A stretch of 64,000 bases of DNA. It comes from Bradyrhizobium sp. RP6 (lineage in GTDB: Bacteria; Pseudomonadota; Alphaproteobacteria; Rhizobiales; Xanthobacteraceae). The stretch lies in assembly GCF_003837805.1 (NCBI RefSeq), contig NZ_RQIT01000001.1, forward strand, positions 1-64,000, read 5' to 3'. Positions 17,844 through 26,664 of the stretch are shown piece after piece; the stretch's first letter is position 1, and each line of letters opens with the position of its first letter. The notes beneath the pieces were generated by a model that saw only the letters and a list, made by a program, of their open reading frames with translations, made no database searches and was not told the DNA's origin. The position numbers were made by a program, and so were the translations under genes.

Positions 17844-19016
17844 ATGGAAAAAGCCCCCGCCGCCGGCCGTTTTGCGCCAACTGCCCTGATGCTCGGCAAT
17901 CTCGTCACCGGCTGCTCGGTGCTGGCGCCGGCGGGCATGCTGACGGAATTGGCGGCGGGACTCGAGGTCAGCATCTATGCGGCCGGGCTCCTGATCACCT
18001 TCGGCGCGGTCACGTTGTGCATCGGCTCGCCGCTGACGGCCTGGCTGACCAGCCGCGTCGAACGGCGGACGCTGCTCGCGACGACCCTTGCGGTGCTCGC
18101 CTTCGGCAATCTCGCGTCGGCCTTTGCGCCCGACTACGCCAGCCTCCTCGTCATTCGCCTCGCGATGCTCGCAGTCGGCGCGCTCTACACGCCGCAGGCC
18201 GCCGGCACGGCAGCGCTGATCGTGCCGGCGGAACGGCGCGGCAGCACCATTGCGTACATTTTCCTTGGCTGGTCGCTGGCAGCCGCCGTCGGCCTGCCGC
18301 TGATCACCATCATCGCCAGCCGCTATGGCTGGCGCGCGGCCTATGGCGGGATCGGCGCGCTCGGCTGCATCAGCTTGCTGCTGTTGCTGCTGCGTCTTCC
18401 GGCGGGGCTGAAGGGGGCACCCGTCGATCTGAAGACATGGGCCGCAGTCGGCCGGAGCAGGACGATCCTGCTGCTGCTTGCGATCACGATGTTGCAGATG
18501 TCGGGGCAGTTCGTCGTGTTCACCTACATGGGGCCGCTGCTCAACAAACTCACCGGCGCCGGTGCCGATACGATCGGCATGGTGTTCGCGCTTTACGGCG
18601 TCTGCGGTTTGCTTGGCGTTGTCATCGCGACCCGCATCGTCGACACCTCGGGGCCCTATCGCACCTCGCTGCTGTTCACCTGCCTGCTGCTTGCCGGGAT
18701 GACCGGCTGGGCGCTCGGCGCCGGCTCGCTCGTCTTGATTACGGGCGCGGTCGCGACCTGGGGCCTTGGCTTCGCCTCCACCAATTCGATGCAGCAGGTG
18801 CGGCTGGTCACGGCTGCGCCGCCGCTGGCATCGGCGACCGTCGCACTCAATACCTCGGTCCTCTATATCGGCCAGGCCGTCGGCTCCGCCATCGGTGGGC
18901 TGCTGTTTGCCCACGAGTTCCTGCACACGCTTGGCTTCGTCGCGGTCGGTTTCGTCGTGCTGGCACTGATCCTGGTGGTGCTGACCCGGCCCCGTCCGGT
19001 CGCTGCCACGGCCTGA
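17844..19016 (+). CDS. MFS transporter (drug/sugar efflux type)
   Basis: About 390 residues with twelve hydrophobic segments and the layout of the AraJ/YdhP-like DHA1 branch of the major facilitator superfamily, which exports small molecules with protons. The loop 2/3 motif is weakly present (WLTSRVERRTLLATTL) and the motif after helix 5 reads SRYGWRAAY. The start is uncertain: MEKAPAAGRF at 17844 puts the first helix at the right distance, but upstream in-frame ATGs at 17802 and 17781 exist and none has a clear ribosome site. It is divergent from thrS. Substrate cannot be predicted. Confidence 0.85.
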   Translation: MEKAPAAGRFAPTALMLGNLVTGCSVLAPAGMLTELAAGLEVSIYAAGLLITFGAVTLCIGSPLTAWLTSRVERRTLLATTLAVLAFGNLASAFAPDYASLLVIRLAMLAVGALYTPQAAGTAALIVPAERRGSTIAYIFLGWSLAAAVGLPLITIIASRYGWRAAYGGIGALGCISLLLLLLRLPAGLKGAPVDLKTWAAVGRSRTILLLLAITMLQMSGQFVVFTYMGPLLNKLTGAGADTIGMVFALYGVCGLLGVVIATRIVDTSGPYRTSLLFTCLLLAGMTGWALGAGSLVLITGAVATWGLGFASTNSMQQVRLVTAAPPLASATVALNTSVLYIGQAVGSAIGGLLFAHEFLHTLGFVAVGFVVLALILVVLTRPRPVAATA

Positions 19017-19106
19017 CGTCCGTGTTTGGTCTGCGCAAGGCGCTTGGCAAACCGCGCGCGAGGGCGCTAGAACGCCGGTCATGGGGACCAAAGAGAGTTG
19101 ACTGAG

Positions 19107-19475
19107 ATGAGGATGATTCTGGCGGTTGCCGCGGTGCTCTATTCGGCCTCCGCATTTGCGCAAACCGAGAAGCCACCGATGGTCGGGGATAAGCCGCTGG
19201 TGCAGGTCAAACCCAAAGAGGCCGCGGCCAAGCCCGCTGCGGCAGCGAAGGGCAAGCCGCAGTCGATCGCCGTGCGGCTCCAGGCCTGCCTCGAGATCGA
19301 CGACGGCACCAAGGATCGCCTCAACTGCTATGACGCCGTGATCCCGCCGGCGCCGAAGCCGAAGCCGGCGAAGGCCAAGGGCTACGCCGATTGCCGATTC
19401 TTGAAGGAAGAGGACGAGCGGCTGGCCTGCTTCAACGGCTTTGCCGAGAGCATTCCGAAGCTGCCCAAGAACTGA
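19107..19475 (+). CDS. Small exported Lys/Pro/Ala-rich protein with cysteines
   Basis: A 122-residue protein with a signal peptide (MRMILAVAAVLYSASAFAQ). After a Lys/Ala/Pro-rich linker it has two similar cysteine units, RLQACLEIDDGTKDRLNCYD and DCRFLKEEDERLACFNGF, each with a pattern C..(E/D)....RL.C(Y/F). This pattern recurs in exported alphaproteobacterial proteins and suggests two disulfide-bonded helical hairpins. The start ATG 19107 follows GAGAG. Located 90 bases after the MFS gene on the same strand, converging with the lipoprotein hydrolase. Function unknown. Confidence 0.7.
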   Translation: MRMILAVAAVLYSASAFAQTEKPPMVGDKPLVQVKPKEAAAKPAAAAKGKPQSIAVRLQACLEIDDGTKDRLNCYDAVIPPAPKPKPAKAKGYADCRFLKEEDERLACFNGFAESIPKLPKN

Positions 19476-19525
19476 TAGTGACCGGGCGAAGGCTCGGCTG
19501 CCGATTGGGCTTAAGCAATACAGGC

Positions 19526-20839
19526 TTAGCGGCTCGGTGATCGACTGGTCGAGGCGACGCGCGTGAGCGCGAGCGACGGCGTTGCCGACATCTTCACCAG
19601 CACGTCCTTGAGCGGATCCCGCGTCCAGGCGCGCGTCACGTAATCGCGATGGGTGATGCCGTCGCCGGTCTCGACGAACACCACGCTGCCGGGACGAATC
19701 GGCCCGTCCATGTTCTCGGCGACGCTGATGCCCTTCTGGCGCAGCATGCTCATCAGCTCGCGGTCGCGCCGCGCCGTGTAGCGGGTGTAGGAACTGACGA
19801 AGAAGCCGGAACGATGGCTCTCGATCCAGGAGGCGAACTTGTCCAGTTCGCCGTAGATGGCGTCGAGCAGCACCACGCCGCGGACGCGGTCGCTGATGCC
19901 GCCAACCTCCAGGCTCCAAGCCGTCGGCAGGAAGCCGCCGCTGTAGCCGACGATCACGATCGGCATGTCGGCGAAAGCGCGCGCACTGTTGGGATCGCCG
20001 GTGAGGCGGGCGAGATGATCGGCCGATTCCGCCATGAAGCGCTTGAACCCGCCCGGTTGCCAGAACTTGCCGGCGCTGGAATCGGCGGCGTCGACCGCCA
20101 TCTGCGGCGCAAGCAGGATGGCATTGGCGCCGGAATCGGTGATCTGCTTGGGCACCAGCTGGCGGTCGCGCACGTCGCGCTCGAGCGTTGCGCCATTGCC
20201 GTGGAAGAACACCACGATCACGCCCGGCTTGCGCACGTCGAAATGCTCCGGCACGTGCACCAGCACCCGGCTGTCATTGTAGGTCTCGTCCTGCCAGAAC
20301 ACGCGACCGGAAAAGCTGCGGTGGCCGCGGCGGTCGCCCTTGGAAATGTTGAGGAAGGGCGCGTCGGAGGCGGGGTTGTTGCCGAAGTAAGGAAAGGCCG
20401 ACGACTTCATGCTGACCAGTGTCGTCAGGTCGTCGCGCGGTGGGCGCTGGTACGGCACCTGCGGCGCGAGCGAGGCGACCTTATAGGGCGCCTGCTCTGG
20501 CTGCTGCTGCACGGCGCGTTTGGGTGAGAAGTCCGACATCTGCCGTTGCAGGAAGCTCTCGCTCGCCGAGGGGAAGCGCTCCCTGAACTGCGGGGCAGGG
20601 AAGCGATCCTCGAACGTGTCGGCGCTGGCAACTTGTCGGGTGTTGGTCTTGGCGACCACCTGAACATTCGCTTGCGAGTTCGCCGCCAGCGCCGCCGGAT
20701 CGGGCGCCTTGCCGCATTGAACCAGCGCAAGTGACAGCGGCACTGAGATCAGGCCGACCCGGAGCACACGACCGTGCCGACCGGACGACGTCCGATCGAC
20801 ACGAATGTCAGCTCTCACATTCGGAACGGCCCCGACCAT
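19526..20839 (-). CDS. Alpha/beta-hydrolase-fold lipoprotein
   Basis: This 437-residue protein has a long basic N-terminus, then a hydrophobic stretch ending LALVQC near residue 42, which could be a lipobox, so a lipoprotein is likely. After a low-complexity region it contains a probable alpha/beta-hydrolase: the oxyanion region VIVVFFHGNGATLERDV and a nucleophile elbow GYSGG (in VIVGYSGGFLP). The acid and histidine are probably in VFVETGDGITHRDYV near the C-terminus. The start at ATG 20839 is preferred to a TTG at 20866. Substrate unknown; a periplasmic esterase role is inferred. Confidence 0.7.
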   Translation of the reverse strand: MVGAVPNVRADIRVDRTSSGRHGRVLRVGLISVPLSLALVQCGKAPDPAALAANSQANVQVVAKTNTRQVASADTFEDRFPAPQFRERFPSASESFLQRQMSDFSPKRAVQQQPEQAPYKVASLAPQVPYQRPPRDDLTTLVSMKSSAFPYFGNNPASDAPFLNISKGDRRGHRSFSGRVFWQDETYNDSRVLVHVPEHFDVRKPGVIVVFFHGNGATLERDVRDRQLVPKQITDSGANAILLAPQMAVDAADSSAGKFWQPGGFKRFMAESADHLARLTGDPNSARAFADMPIVIVGYSGGFLPTAWSLEVGGISDRVRGVVLLDAIYGELDKFASWIESHRSGFFVSSYTRYTARRDRELMSMLRQKGISVAENMDGPIRPGSVVFVETGDGITHRDYVTRAWTRDPLKDVLVKMSATPSLALTRVASTSRSPSR

Positions 20840-21151
20840 CCAGCCATGACCCCAATCCAGCGGCAATGTTTAAGACAATTGAGCCGACTGGCGTTTAGGC
20901 GACGTTAAGTGTCCGGAGTAACTTCCCCACATCCGGAACGCTCAAAAGGACCATGCAATCGTGTCCTGATTGTGGGGAGGGAGAACGGGAAATCCGGCAA
21001 ATCCAGGCGTCGTCTTCCAAAAGCGCGATTAGTCGGTGTTTTGGTACCCGCTGCCGTTGCCTCATTTAACCCTTGTTAACCCTGCTTGAATTGACTGGGC
21101 CGAACTGCACGATCGGCCTACGAGGCGAGACGCCTGAGGTTAAGGACCGCG
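20840..21151. other. 312-base region upstream of APC permease
   Basis: No gene is seen. The last third is AT-richer and contains TTTAACCCTTGTTAACCC at 21065-21082, two TTAA half-sites separated by six rather than seven bases, so not a strict CtrA site. The divergent promoters of the lipoprotein hydrolase and the permease presumably lie here. Confidence 0.4.
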
Positions 21152-22519
21152 ATGACGGCATCACATGCGGGAACCGCAGCCTGGACGGGCCGGCTGATCG
21201 GCGGCGCGGCCGGGATCTCCGTTCCGGTCGCAACCGCCATCGTCGTGGCCGACATGATCGGGGTCGGTGTCTTCACCAGCCTCGGCTTTCAGGTCAAGGA
21301 TATCCCGTCCGGTTTCTCGATCCTGCTGCTCTGGACCGTCGGCGGCATCGTCGCGCTGTGCGGGGTGTTCGCGTACAGCGAGTTGGGCGCGATGTTTCCG
21401 CGCTCGAGCGGCGAGTACAATTTCCTCGGCCGCGCCTATCATCCGGCCTTCGGCTTTCTCGCCGGCTGGGTATCGGCGACGGTCGGCTTCGCGGCGCCGG
21501 TTGCGCTCGCAGCGATGGCGTTCGGCGAATACGCCAGATCGGTTGTCCCGGATCTGCCGCCGATTCCGCTGGCCATCGGCGTGGTGTGGCTGGTCTCGCT
21601 CGTGCAACTGACCGGCGTCCGGCACTCCTCGGCCTTCCAGCTGATCTCGACCATCCTGAAAGTCGTGCTGATCGTCGCCTTCCTGGTCGCCGGCTTCGTC
21701 ATCGGCGTACCGCAGCCGATCGCCTTCACGCCGCAGCCGGGTGACATCGCCCACATCGTCAGCGCGCCCTTCGCGATCGGGCTCGTCTTCGTGATGTATT
21801 CGTTCTCGGGTTGGAACGCCGCGACCTATATCATCGGCGAGATGAACACGCCGCAGCAGAGCCTGCCGCGCGCGCTGCTTGCGGGCACGCTGATCGTGCT
21901 CGTGTTGTACGTCGCGCTGAACGCGGTATTTCTCTTTTCCACGCCGGTGAGTGCGCTCGCCGGCCAGCTCGACGTCGCCAGCGTCGCTGGCAGCGCCATC
22001 TTCGGCAGCCTCGGCGGCCGGATCGTCGGCGCCATGATTTGCGTCGGCCTGATCTCGTCGATCAGCGCGATGATGTGGATCGGGCCGCGCGTGATGATGA
22101 CGATGGGGGAGGACATTCCGGTCCTGCGCGTGTTCTCGAAGCGATCGGTGAGCGGCGCGCCGGCCTATGCCGTCCTGTTCCAGCTCGCCGTCGCCAATCT
22201 ATTGTTGTTCACGCGCAGCTTCGAGGCGGTGCTCGACTTCATCCAGTTTGCGCTGCTGTTCTGCTCGTTCTTCACGGTCGCCGGCGTCATCAAGCTGCGC
22301 ATCACCGATCCCGACCTGCCGCGGCCCTATCGCGCCTGGGGATACCCGTTCACGCCGCTCGTTTTCCTGCTCGTGACCGCGTTCATGATGTACTACCTGT
22401 TGACTGAACGGCCGGTGCAGTCGATTTCGGGGATGCTTGTCATGCTCGCGGGCCTGTTGATTTATGCTGTCTTCCGCAGGCGGCCGGTTGCCGCTGGCAA
22501 TTCATCACACCGCGAATAG
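21152..22519 (+). CDS. APC family amino acid permease
   Basis: A 455-residue membrane protein with about twelve helices and the APC superfamily signature. The first helix has the broken pattern VATAIVVADMIGVGVFTSLGF, which carries the unwound GxG substrate site, and YSELGAMFPRSSGEYNFLGRAYHP follows helix 2. The size and loops match the AdiC/LAT-like branch, so it likely exchanges or imports amino acids in the inner membrane. ATG 21152 follows TTAAGGA. The next gene starts two bases after its stop, so the two are almost certainly co-transcribed. Confidence 0.9.
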   Translation: MTASHAGTAAWTGRLIGGAAGISVPVATAIVVADMIGVGVFTSLGFQVKDIPSGFSILLLWTVGGIVALCGVFAYSELGAMFPRSSGEYNFLGRAYHPAFGFLAGWVSATVGFAAPVALAAMAFGEYARSVVPDLPPIPLAIGVVWLVSLVQLTGVRHSSAFQLISTILKVVLIVAFLVAGFVIGVPQPIAFTPQPGDIAHIVSAPFAIGLVFVMYSFSGWNAATYIIGEMNTPQQSLPRALLAGTLIVLVLYVALNAVFLFSTPVSALAGQLDVASVAGSAIFGSLGGRIVGAMICVGLISSISAMMWIGPRVMMTMGEDIPVLRVFSKRSVSGAPAYAVLFQLAVANLLLFTRSFEAVLDFIQFALLFCSFFTVAGVIKLRITDPDLPRPYRAWGYPFTPLVFLLVTAFMMYYLLTERPVQSISGMLVMLAGLLIYAVFRRRPVAAGNSSHRE

Positions 22520-22521
22520 AG

Positions 22522-23736
22522 ATGTTTCAGTTCATGAGAATTGCGGCCGTCGCCATCGCCCTGCTGGCTGCGGTCGTCTCGTCCGCGCATGCTGCCGACG
22601 CCGGCTTCGATGACACCGCGCGCTTTCTTGCGGGCATGGAGCCCTCGGCCGACTCGCCACTGGTACCGCTCACAAAGGATCCGGGCTGGCAGCGCCATGC
22701 AAAGTTCTTAGACAACGCCTTCGCTCAGCTCGAAAAGCGACAGCTGTCGAAGATCCGCAGCTGGGCCGACGCCAATTTGGCCGCGCCCCGGCCGACCATG
22801 TTCTACATGTTCAGCGGCCCGGATTTCCTCTACGCCAATGCATTCTATTCCAAGGCCGGCACCTACGTGCTCGGCGCGCTGGAGCCGGTCGGCGCCGTGC
22901 CCGACCTGACGCGGCTGCCGCGAGGTTCTGTAGCCGCCGCGCTCTACAACGTCGAGCGTTCGCTCGGCTCGATCCTGAGCTTCTCCTTTTTCATTACCAA
23001 GCAGATGAAGGTCGACCTGAACGCCAACCAGGTCAACGGCACCTTGCCGATCCTCTATGTCTTCCTCGCCCGCTCCGGCAAGGCTATCCGCAATGTCGAG
23101 ATGATCGCGCTCGACGACAGGGGCGGCGTGCATGTCGGCGACGACAATCCGGGACGAAACGCCACGCGCGGCATTCGCATCACCTTTGTGGGCAGCGATG
23201 GGGAAGCGCGTACGTTGTATTACTTCTCGACCGATCTCTCCAATTCCGGGGCTCGCGCCGCAGGCTTCCTGAAGTTCTGCCAGACACTCGGGCCCGGCAA
23301 CAGCCTGCTCAAGAGTGCGTCCTATCTGCTGCACTCCGGCAACTTCACCGTCGTTCGCGACTGGTTGCTCGCCAACAGTGCCACCATCATCCAGGACGAT
23401 TCCGGCATTCCGCTCGCGAACTACAATGCGCGGCAGTGGCGGTTCTTCCCGTTCGGCCGCTATCTCGGGCCGATCGACGAATTCCCCGGCCGCTACCAGG
23501 AGCGCTACGCCGAACTGTTTACGCGCGCCCAGCCGATCGATTTCGGCGTCGGCTACCGCTGGCGGACGCACGAATCGAATTTGCTGCTGTCGGTGAAGGT
23601 GCCGGGCAGCGAGACCGCGCCGGCTGCGGAGACCAGTTCGGCCGCCGAGCCGCCGCCGAAGCCGCCGCGCCCGAAGCGGCTGCGGCCGCCGGAGTCGGTC
23701 CCACCGTCACAGGGACGTTTTTTCTGGTTTCGCTAG
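22522..23736 (+). CDS. Exported conserved hypothetical protein, operon partner of permease
   Basis: The 404-residue protein has a clear signal peptide (MFQFMRIAAVAIALLAAVVSSAHAAD) and no later membrane segment, so it is periplasmic or surface-located. The mature part begins DDTARFLAGM and contains MFYMFSGPDFLYANAFY, and NFTVVRDWLLANSATIIQDD; the C-terminus is Pro/Arg/Lys rich. I do not recognise a named domain, but the whole length has strong coding character. It begins two bases after the permease stop, with the ribosome site inside the permease gene. A role linked to amino-acid uptake is possible but unproven. A dispersed repeat starts directly after its stop codon. Confidence 0.75.
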   Translation: MFQFMRIAAVAIALLAAVVSSAHAADAGFDDTARFLAGMEPSADSPLVPLTKDPGWQRHAKFLDNAFAQLEKRQLSKIRSWADANLAAPRPTMFYMFSGPDFLYANAFYSKAGTYVLGALEPVGAVPDLTRLPRGSVAAALYNVERSLGSILSFSFFITKQMKVDLNANQVNGTLPILYVFLARSGKAIRNVEMIALDDRGGVHVGDDNPGRNATRGIRITFVGSDGEARTLYYFSTDLSNSGARAAGFLKFCQTLGPGNSLLKSASYLLHSGNFTVVRDWLLANSATIIQDDSGIPLANYNARQWRFFPFGRYLGPIDEFPGRYQERYAELFTRAQPIDFGVGYRWRTHESNLLLSVKVPGSETAPAAETSSAAEPPPKPPRPKRLRPPESVPPSQGRFFWFR

Positions 23737-23837
23737 AGCATGATCCGGAAAAGTGTGCAGCGGTTTTCCGAAAAGATCGTGCTCAAACAATAACCTAAAG
23801 CGCGATGACGATTCATCCTAATCTCATCGCGCTTTAG
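23737..23837. repeat. Two-hairpin dispersed repeat (RIME-like), copy 2
   Basis: This element starts at the base after the preceding stop codon. The first palindrome runs from AGCATGATCCGGAAAAG to GAAAAGATCGTGCT and the second has arms CTAAAGCGCGATGA and TCATCGCGCTTTAG. It matches copy 1 (8153-8253) over its whole length with few differences. It sits between converging genes and could serve as a bidirectional terminator. Confidence 0.88.
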
Positions 23838-23858
23838 GGGATTTGCGAAGGTTGGGCG

Positions 23859-24416
23859 TCAAGAGCTCTGGGCCACGACGACCAGCACTTCGGCCTTGTG
23901 CCGGCCGAGGCTCCTGACCTCGTGCGGCGTCTCGCCCGAAAAATACAGGCAGTCCCCCTTGCCGAGGACGAGCTCTTCGCCGTCGAACTTGATCGCGATC
24001 TTGCCGTTGACGACGAACAGAAGCTCCTCGCCCGCATGCGAGGCGCGCGTCGCCGCTTTGTGCGGCGGGCTCAGCAGAAAAGGCTCCATCATCTTGCGGG
24101 TGCGACCGGTCGCCAGCGGGACCACGCCGAACGTGTCCTGAAACAGCGGCACATTGCCGTCCTGGCGGCGGAACAGCGTGTAGCGCGGTGTCGGCTCGGC
24201 GTTCGGGTCGAAGAAGTTCGCGACATTGACCTCGAGGGCGGCGGCCATTCGCAGCAGCGCGGCCAGCGATGGGATCTTGAGGTTACGCTCGACCAGCGAG
24301 ATGTAGCCGCGGGTGAGGTCGCTTTGCCTCGCAAGCTGGTCCAGCGTCAGGCCCTTCGCAATCCGCGCCTGGCGAATATTGGCCCCGACCGCCGTGGCTT
24401 TGCTGACGTCAAGCAC
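23859..24416 (-). CDS. XRE family regulator with C-terminal cupin domain
   Basis: This 185-residue regulator has a Cro/C1-type helix-turn-helix at residues 10-65 (IRQARIAKGLTLDQLARQSD ... LTRGYISLVERNLKIPSLAAL) and a cupin domain at the C-terminus (HAGEELLFVVNGKIAIKFDG ... GDCLYFSGETPHEVRS), where the ligand-binding histidine/glutamate pattern is visible. Such proteins sense a small carboxylate, amino acid or related metabolite. The start is GTG 24416, with GGGAGA eight bases upstream; the longer frame further upstream overlaps the opposite-strand transporter and is not real. It is divergent from the MHS transporter, which it probably controls. Confidence 0.88.
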   Translation of the reverse strand: MLDVSKATAVGANIRQARIAKGLTLDQLARQSDLTRGYISLVERNLKIPSLAALLRMAAALEVNVANFFDPNAEPTPRYTLFRRQDGNVPLFQDTFGVVPLATGRTRKMMEPFLLSPPHKAATRASHAGEELLFVVNGKIAIKFDGEELVLGKGDCLYFSGETPHEVRSLGRHKAEVLVVVAQSS

Positions 24417-24773
24417 GCATGAATCTCCCGAACTGCTCGGGCCTGTTTTGCAACAGATGGCGCCCGACTGCCAGCCCGGCCGCCGGCGAGGCGCCGCGCC
24501 GGTCGCCGCCAAGTGTATTCCAAAAGAAAACTTATGGGCAGAAATTTCAGGCAGAGGCGCGGATATTGTGAGCAGGTGAATTGGTATAACGCAAAAAATT
24601 GCCGAATATTGGTGCAATTCGTCCGCATTGCCGCGATCGTCGGCATTTGCCGCGTTCCGATGCGTTGATTTCCAACAGTAAACATGATCGATTTTTACCG
24701 CCGTGGTTGCCGACGGGCGCCACGGACCAAACCAACTGCTTTTCCCTGGCGCCGGTACCTTTTGGAGAGATCG
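24417..24773. other. 357-base divergent promoter region
   Basis: No gene is seen. The central part (about 24520-24640) is AT-rich and contains the dyad at 24597-24619. This is the expected place for the promoters and operator of the regulator and the transporter/MOSC/reductase genes. Confidence 0.5.
24597..24619. promoter_or_regulatory. Candidate operator dyad AATTGC-N11-GCAATT
   Basis: Perfect inverted repeats AATTGC and GCAATT are separated by eleven bases, placing the half-sites about one and a half helical turns apart. An additional GAATTGG lies 20 bases upstream. The site is midway between the XRE-cupin regulator and the MHS transporter, so it may be the regulator's operator. This is inference from position and symmetry. 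Confidence 0.4.
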
Positions 24774-26087
24774 ATGACCGTAGCAGACGACGTAACCCTG
24801 AACGTAGCGCCAGACGAGGCGGCGAGCTTGCGACGGATCGTGTGGTCGAGCGTGATCGGCACCGCAGTCGAATGGTATGACTTCCTCATCTATGGCACGG
24901 CGACCGCGCTCGTGTTCAACAAGGTCTTCTTCGCCGCCGGCAACGCCACGCTCGCCACCATCGCGGCCTTCGGCACTTATGCCGTCGGCTTCCTGGCGCG
25001 GCCGCTCGGGGCTGCGATTTTTGGCCATTACGGCGACCGGGTCGGCCGCAAGGCGATGCTCGCGATCACGATCATGGTGATGGGCATCGGCACCTTCCTG
25101 ATCGGCCTGCTTCCGACCTACCAGCAGATCGGCATTGCCGCGCCGGTGCTGCTGATCGGATTGCGCTTTCTCCAGGGTATCGGCCTCGGCGGCGAATGGG
25201 GCGGCGCCGTCCTGATGGTGGTCGAGAATTGTCCGACGCACCGCCGCGGCCTGCTCGGCAGCATGGTGCAGGTCGGCAATCCCATCGGCAATCTCGCCGC
25301 GATCGGCATGTTCGCGCTGGTGGCGAGCCTGCCGGAGAGCGACTTCATGGCTTACGGCTGGCGCATCCCATTCCTGATCTCGATCTTCCTGGTCGGCGTC
25401 GGTCTCTACATCCGCCTCAACATGGAGGAGACCGCGGCCTTCCGTCAGGTCCAGGCCAAAAAGGAAGTCGCAAGCCTACCACTGCTCGAGATCTTCAGGC
25501 ATCACCGCCGGCCATTCTTCACCGCGGTCGGTCTGAAGATCTCCGAGATCGCCTATGCCAGCATCGGCGGCGTGTTCGTGATGTCCTATGCCACCGCCAA
25601 TCTCGGCTTGCCGCGCGCGGTGGTGCTGAACGGTGCGTTCGCCGCATCGCTGGTCGCGCTGCTCGCCATTCCGCTGTTCGGCTGGCTGTCCGATCTCGTC
25701 GGCCGCAAGACCATGTTCTATGCAAGCTGCCTGTTCTCGGCGTTGTTTGCTTTCCCGCTGTTCTGGCTGCTCGACACCCGCGATCCCACCATCGTCATCT
25801 GCACCATGGTGGTCGCGATCACCTTCGGTCAGATGGTGATGTTCGGCATCGGAGCGCCGTGGTACTCCGAGCTGTTCACCGCGCGGCTGCGCTATAGCGG
25901 CGCTTCCCTCGGATTCCAGGTCGGCGCGGCGATCAGCGGCGGGTTGACGCCGCTGATCGCGGCCTCTCTGATGGCGTGGAGCGGCGGCGCGACCTGGCCG
26001 GTCTCGCTGCTGCTGATCGCCTGCGCTGCCATCACCGCGACTGCGACCACGTTCGCGCCGGAGACGGCGAACAAGGAACTGACCTGA
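24774..26087 (+). CDS. MHS family metabolite:H+ symporter
   Basis: The 437-residue inner-membrane protein belongs to the metabolite:H+ symporter branch of the MFS (KgtP/ProP/ShiA-like). Signatures are the first helix GTAVEWYDFLIYGTATALVF, the loop GDRVGRKAMLA, and GLRFLQGIGLGGEWGGAV in helix 4-5. These carriers take up organic acids, betaines or aromatic acids. The ATG at 24774 has GGAGAG seven bases upstream; the frame extends further upstream without evidence. It is followed 55 bases on by the MOSC and reductase genes, so the substrate may be handled by them. Confidence 0.92.
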   Translation: MTVADDVTLNVAPDEAASLRRIVWSSVIGTAVEWYDFLIYGTATALVFNKVFFAAGNATLATIAAFGTYAVGFLARPLGAAIFGHYGDRVGRKAMLAITIMVMGIGTFLIGLLPTYQQIGIAAPVLLIGLRFLQGIGLGGEWGGAVLMVVENCPTHRRGLLGSMVQVGNPIGNLAAIGMFALVASLPESDFMAYGWRIPFLISIFLVGVGLYIRLNMEETAAFRQVQAKKEVASLPLLEIFRHHRRPFFTAVGLKISEIAYASIGGVFVMSYATANLGLPRAVVLNGAFAASLVALLAIPLFGWLSDLVGRKTMFYASCLFSALFAFPLFWLLDTRDPTIVICTMVVAITFGQMVMFGIGAPWYSELFTARLRYSGASLGFQVGAAISGGLTPLIAASLMAWSGGATWPVSLLLIACAAITATATTFAPETANKELT

Positions 26088-26142
26088 TCCCGCGGCGCGC
26101 CGCTGCCTGCGGCGCGCCATCGCTTCTGATAAGGATTCTGTC

Positions 26143-26664
26143 ATGCTCGATATCGTCAGTGCCGGCTCGGCGCAAAAAGCAGCACAGCTCGGTTGGACCG
26201 GAGTGGTGCGCTTTCTCCATCTCACCCCGCGTGCGTTCCTGCCGATGCGCGCGGCCGAGACCATCACCCTCGTCGCCGGGAAGGGAATCGAGGGCGACCG
26301 CTACATGATCGGCAACGAAGAGGGTTTTTACTCGCACAAGCCGGAAGAGGGCCGGCAGGTCACCCTGTTCGAACTTGAGACGCTGGTTGCGCTGAAGCGC
26401 GACGCCGGGATCGAACTGGGCCCGGAGGAGCATCGGCGTAACGTCACGGTGGAGGGCGTGCCGCTGAATCATCTCGTCGGCCGCCGCTTCTGGCTGGGCG
26501 AGACCCTGCTGGAAGCGACGCGGCTGTCGGTGCCGTGCCGGCATATCGAGGAGATCACCGGCAAGGCGATCTTCGATCCCCTGATCAATCGTTCCGGCCT
26601 CAACTGCAAGATCCTGCAAGGCGGCATCGTCAGGGTCGGCGACACCGTGCGGAATGCGGCATGA
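26143..26664 (+). CDS. MOSC domain protein (molybdenum cofactor binding)
   Basis: This 173-residue protein is a stand-alone MOSC domain, related to MOCO sulfurase C-termini and to YiiM/mARC proteins that hold molybdenum cofactor. The GIEGDRYMI motif, the RQVTLFELE stretch, RRNVTVEGV, and the conserved cysteine in LSVPCRHIEE (near residue 131, the usual Mo ligand position) are all visible, followed by NRSGLNCKILQGG. MOSC proteins of this kind reduce N-hydroxylated or N-oxidised compounds when given electrons. Its stop overlaps the start of a flavin/2Fe-2S reductase by ATGA, so the two are translationally coupled. Confidence 0.9.
   Translation: MLDIVSAGSAQKAAQLGWTGVVRFLHLTPRAFLPMRAAETITLVAGKGIEGDRYMIGNEEGFYSHKPEEGRQVTLFELETLVALKRDAGIELGPEEHRRNVTVEGVPLNHLVGRRFWLGETLLEATRLSVPCRHIEEITGKAIFDPLINRSGLNCKILQGGIVRVGDTVRNAA

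Noticed and set aside
21065..21082. TTTAACCCTTGTTAACCC upstream of the APC permease as a CtrA site
   Set aside because: The two TTAA halves are separated by six bases, not seven, so it does not meet the full consensus.
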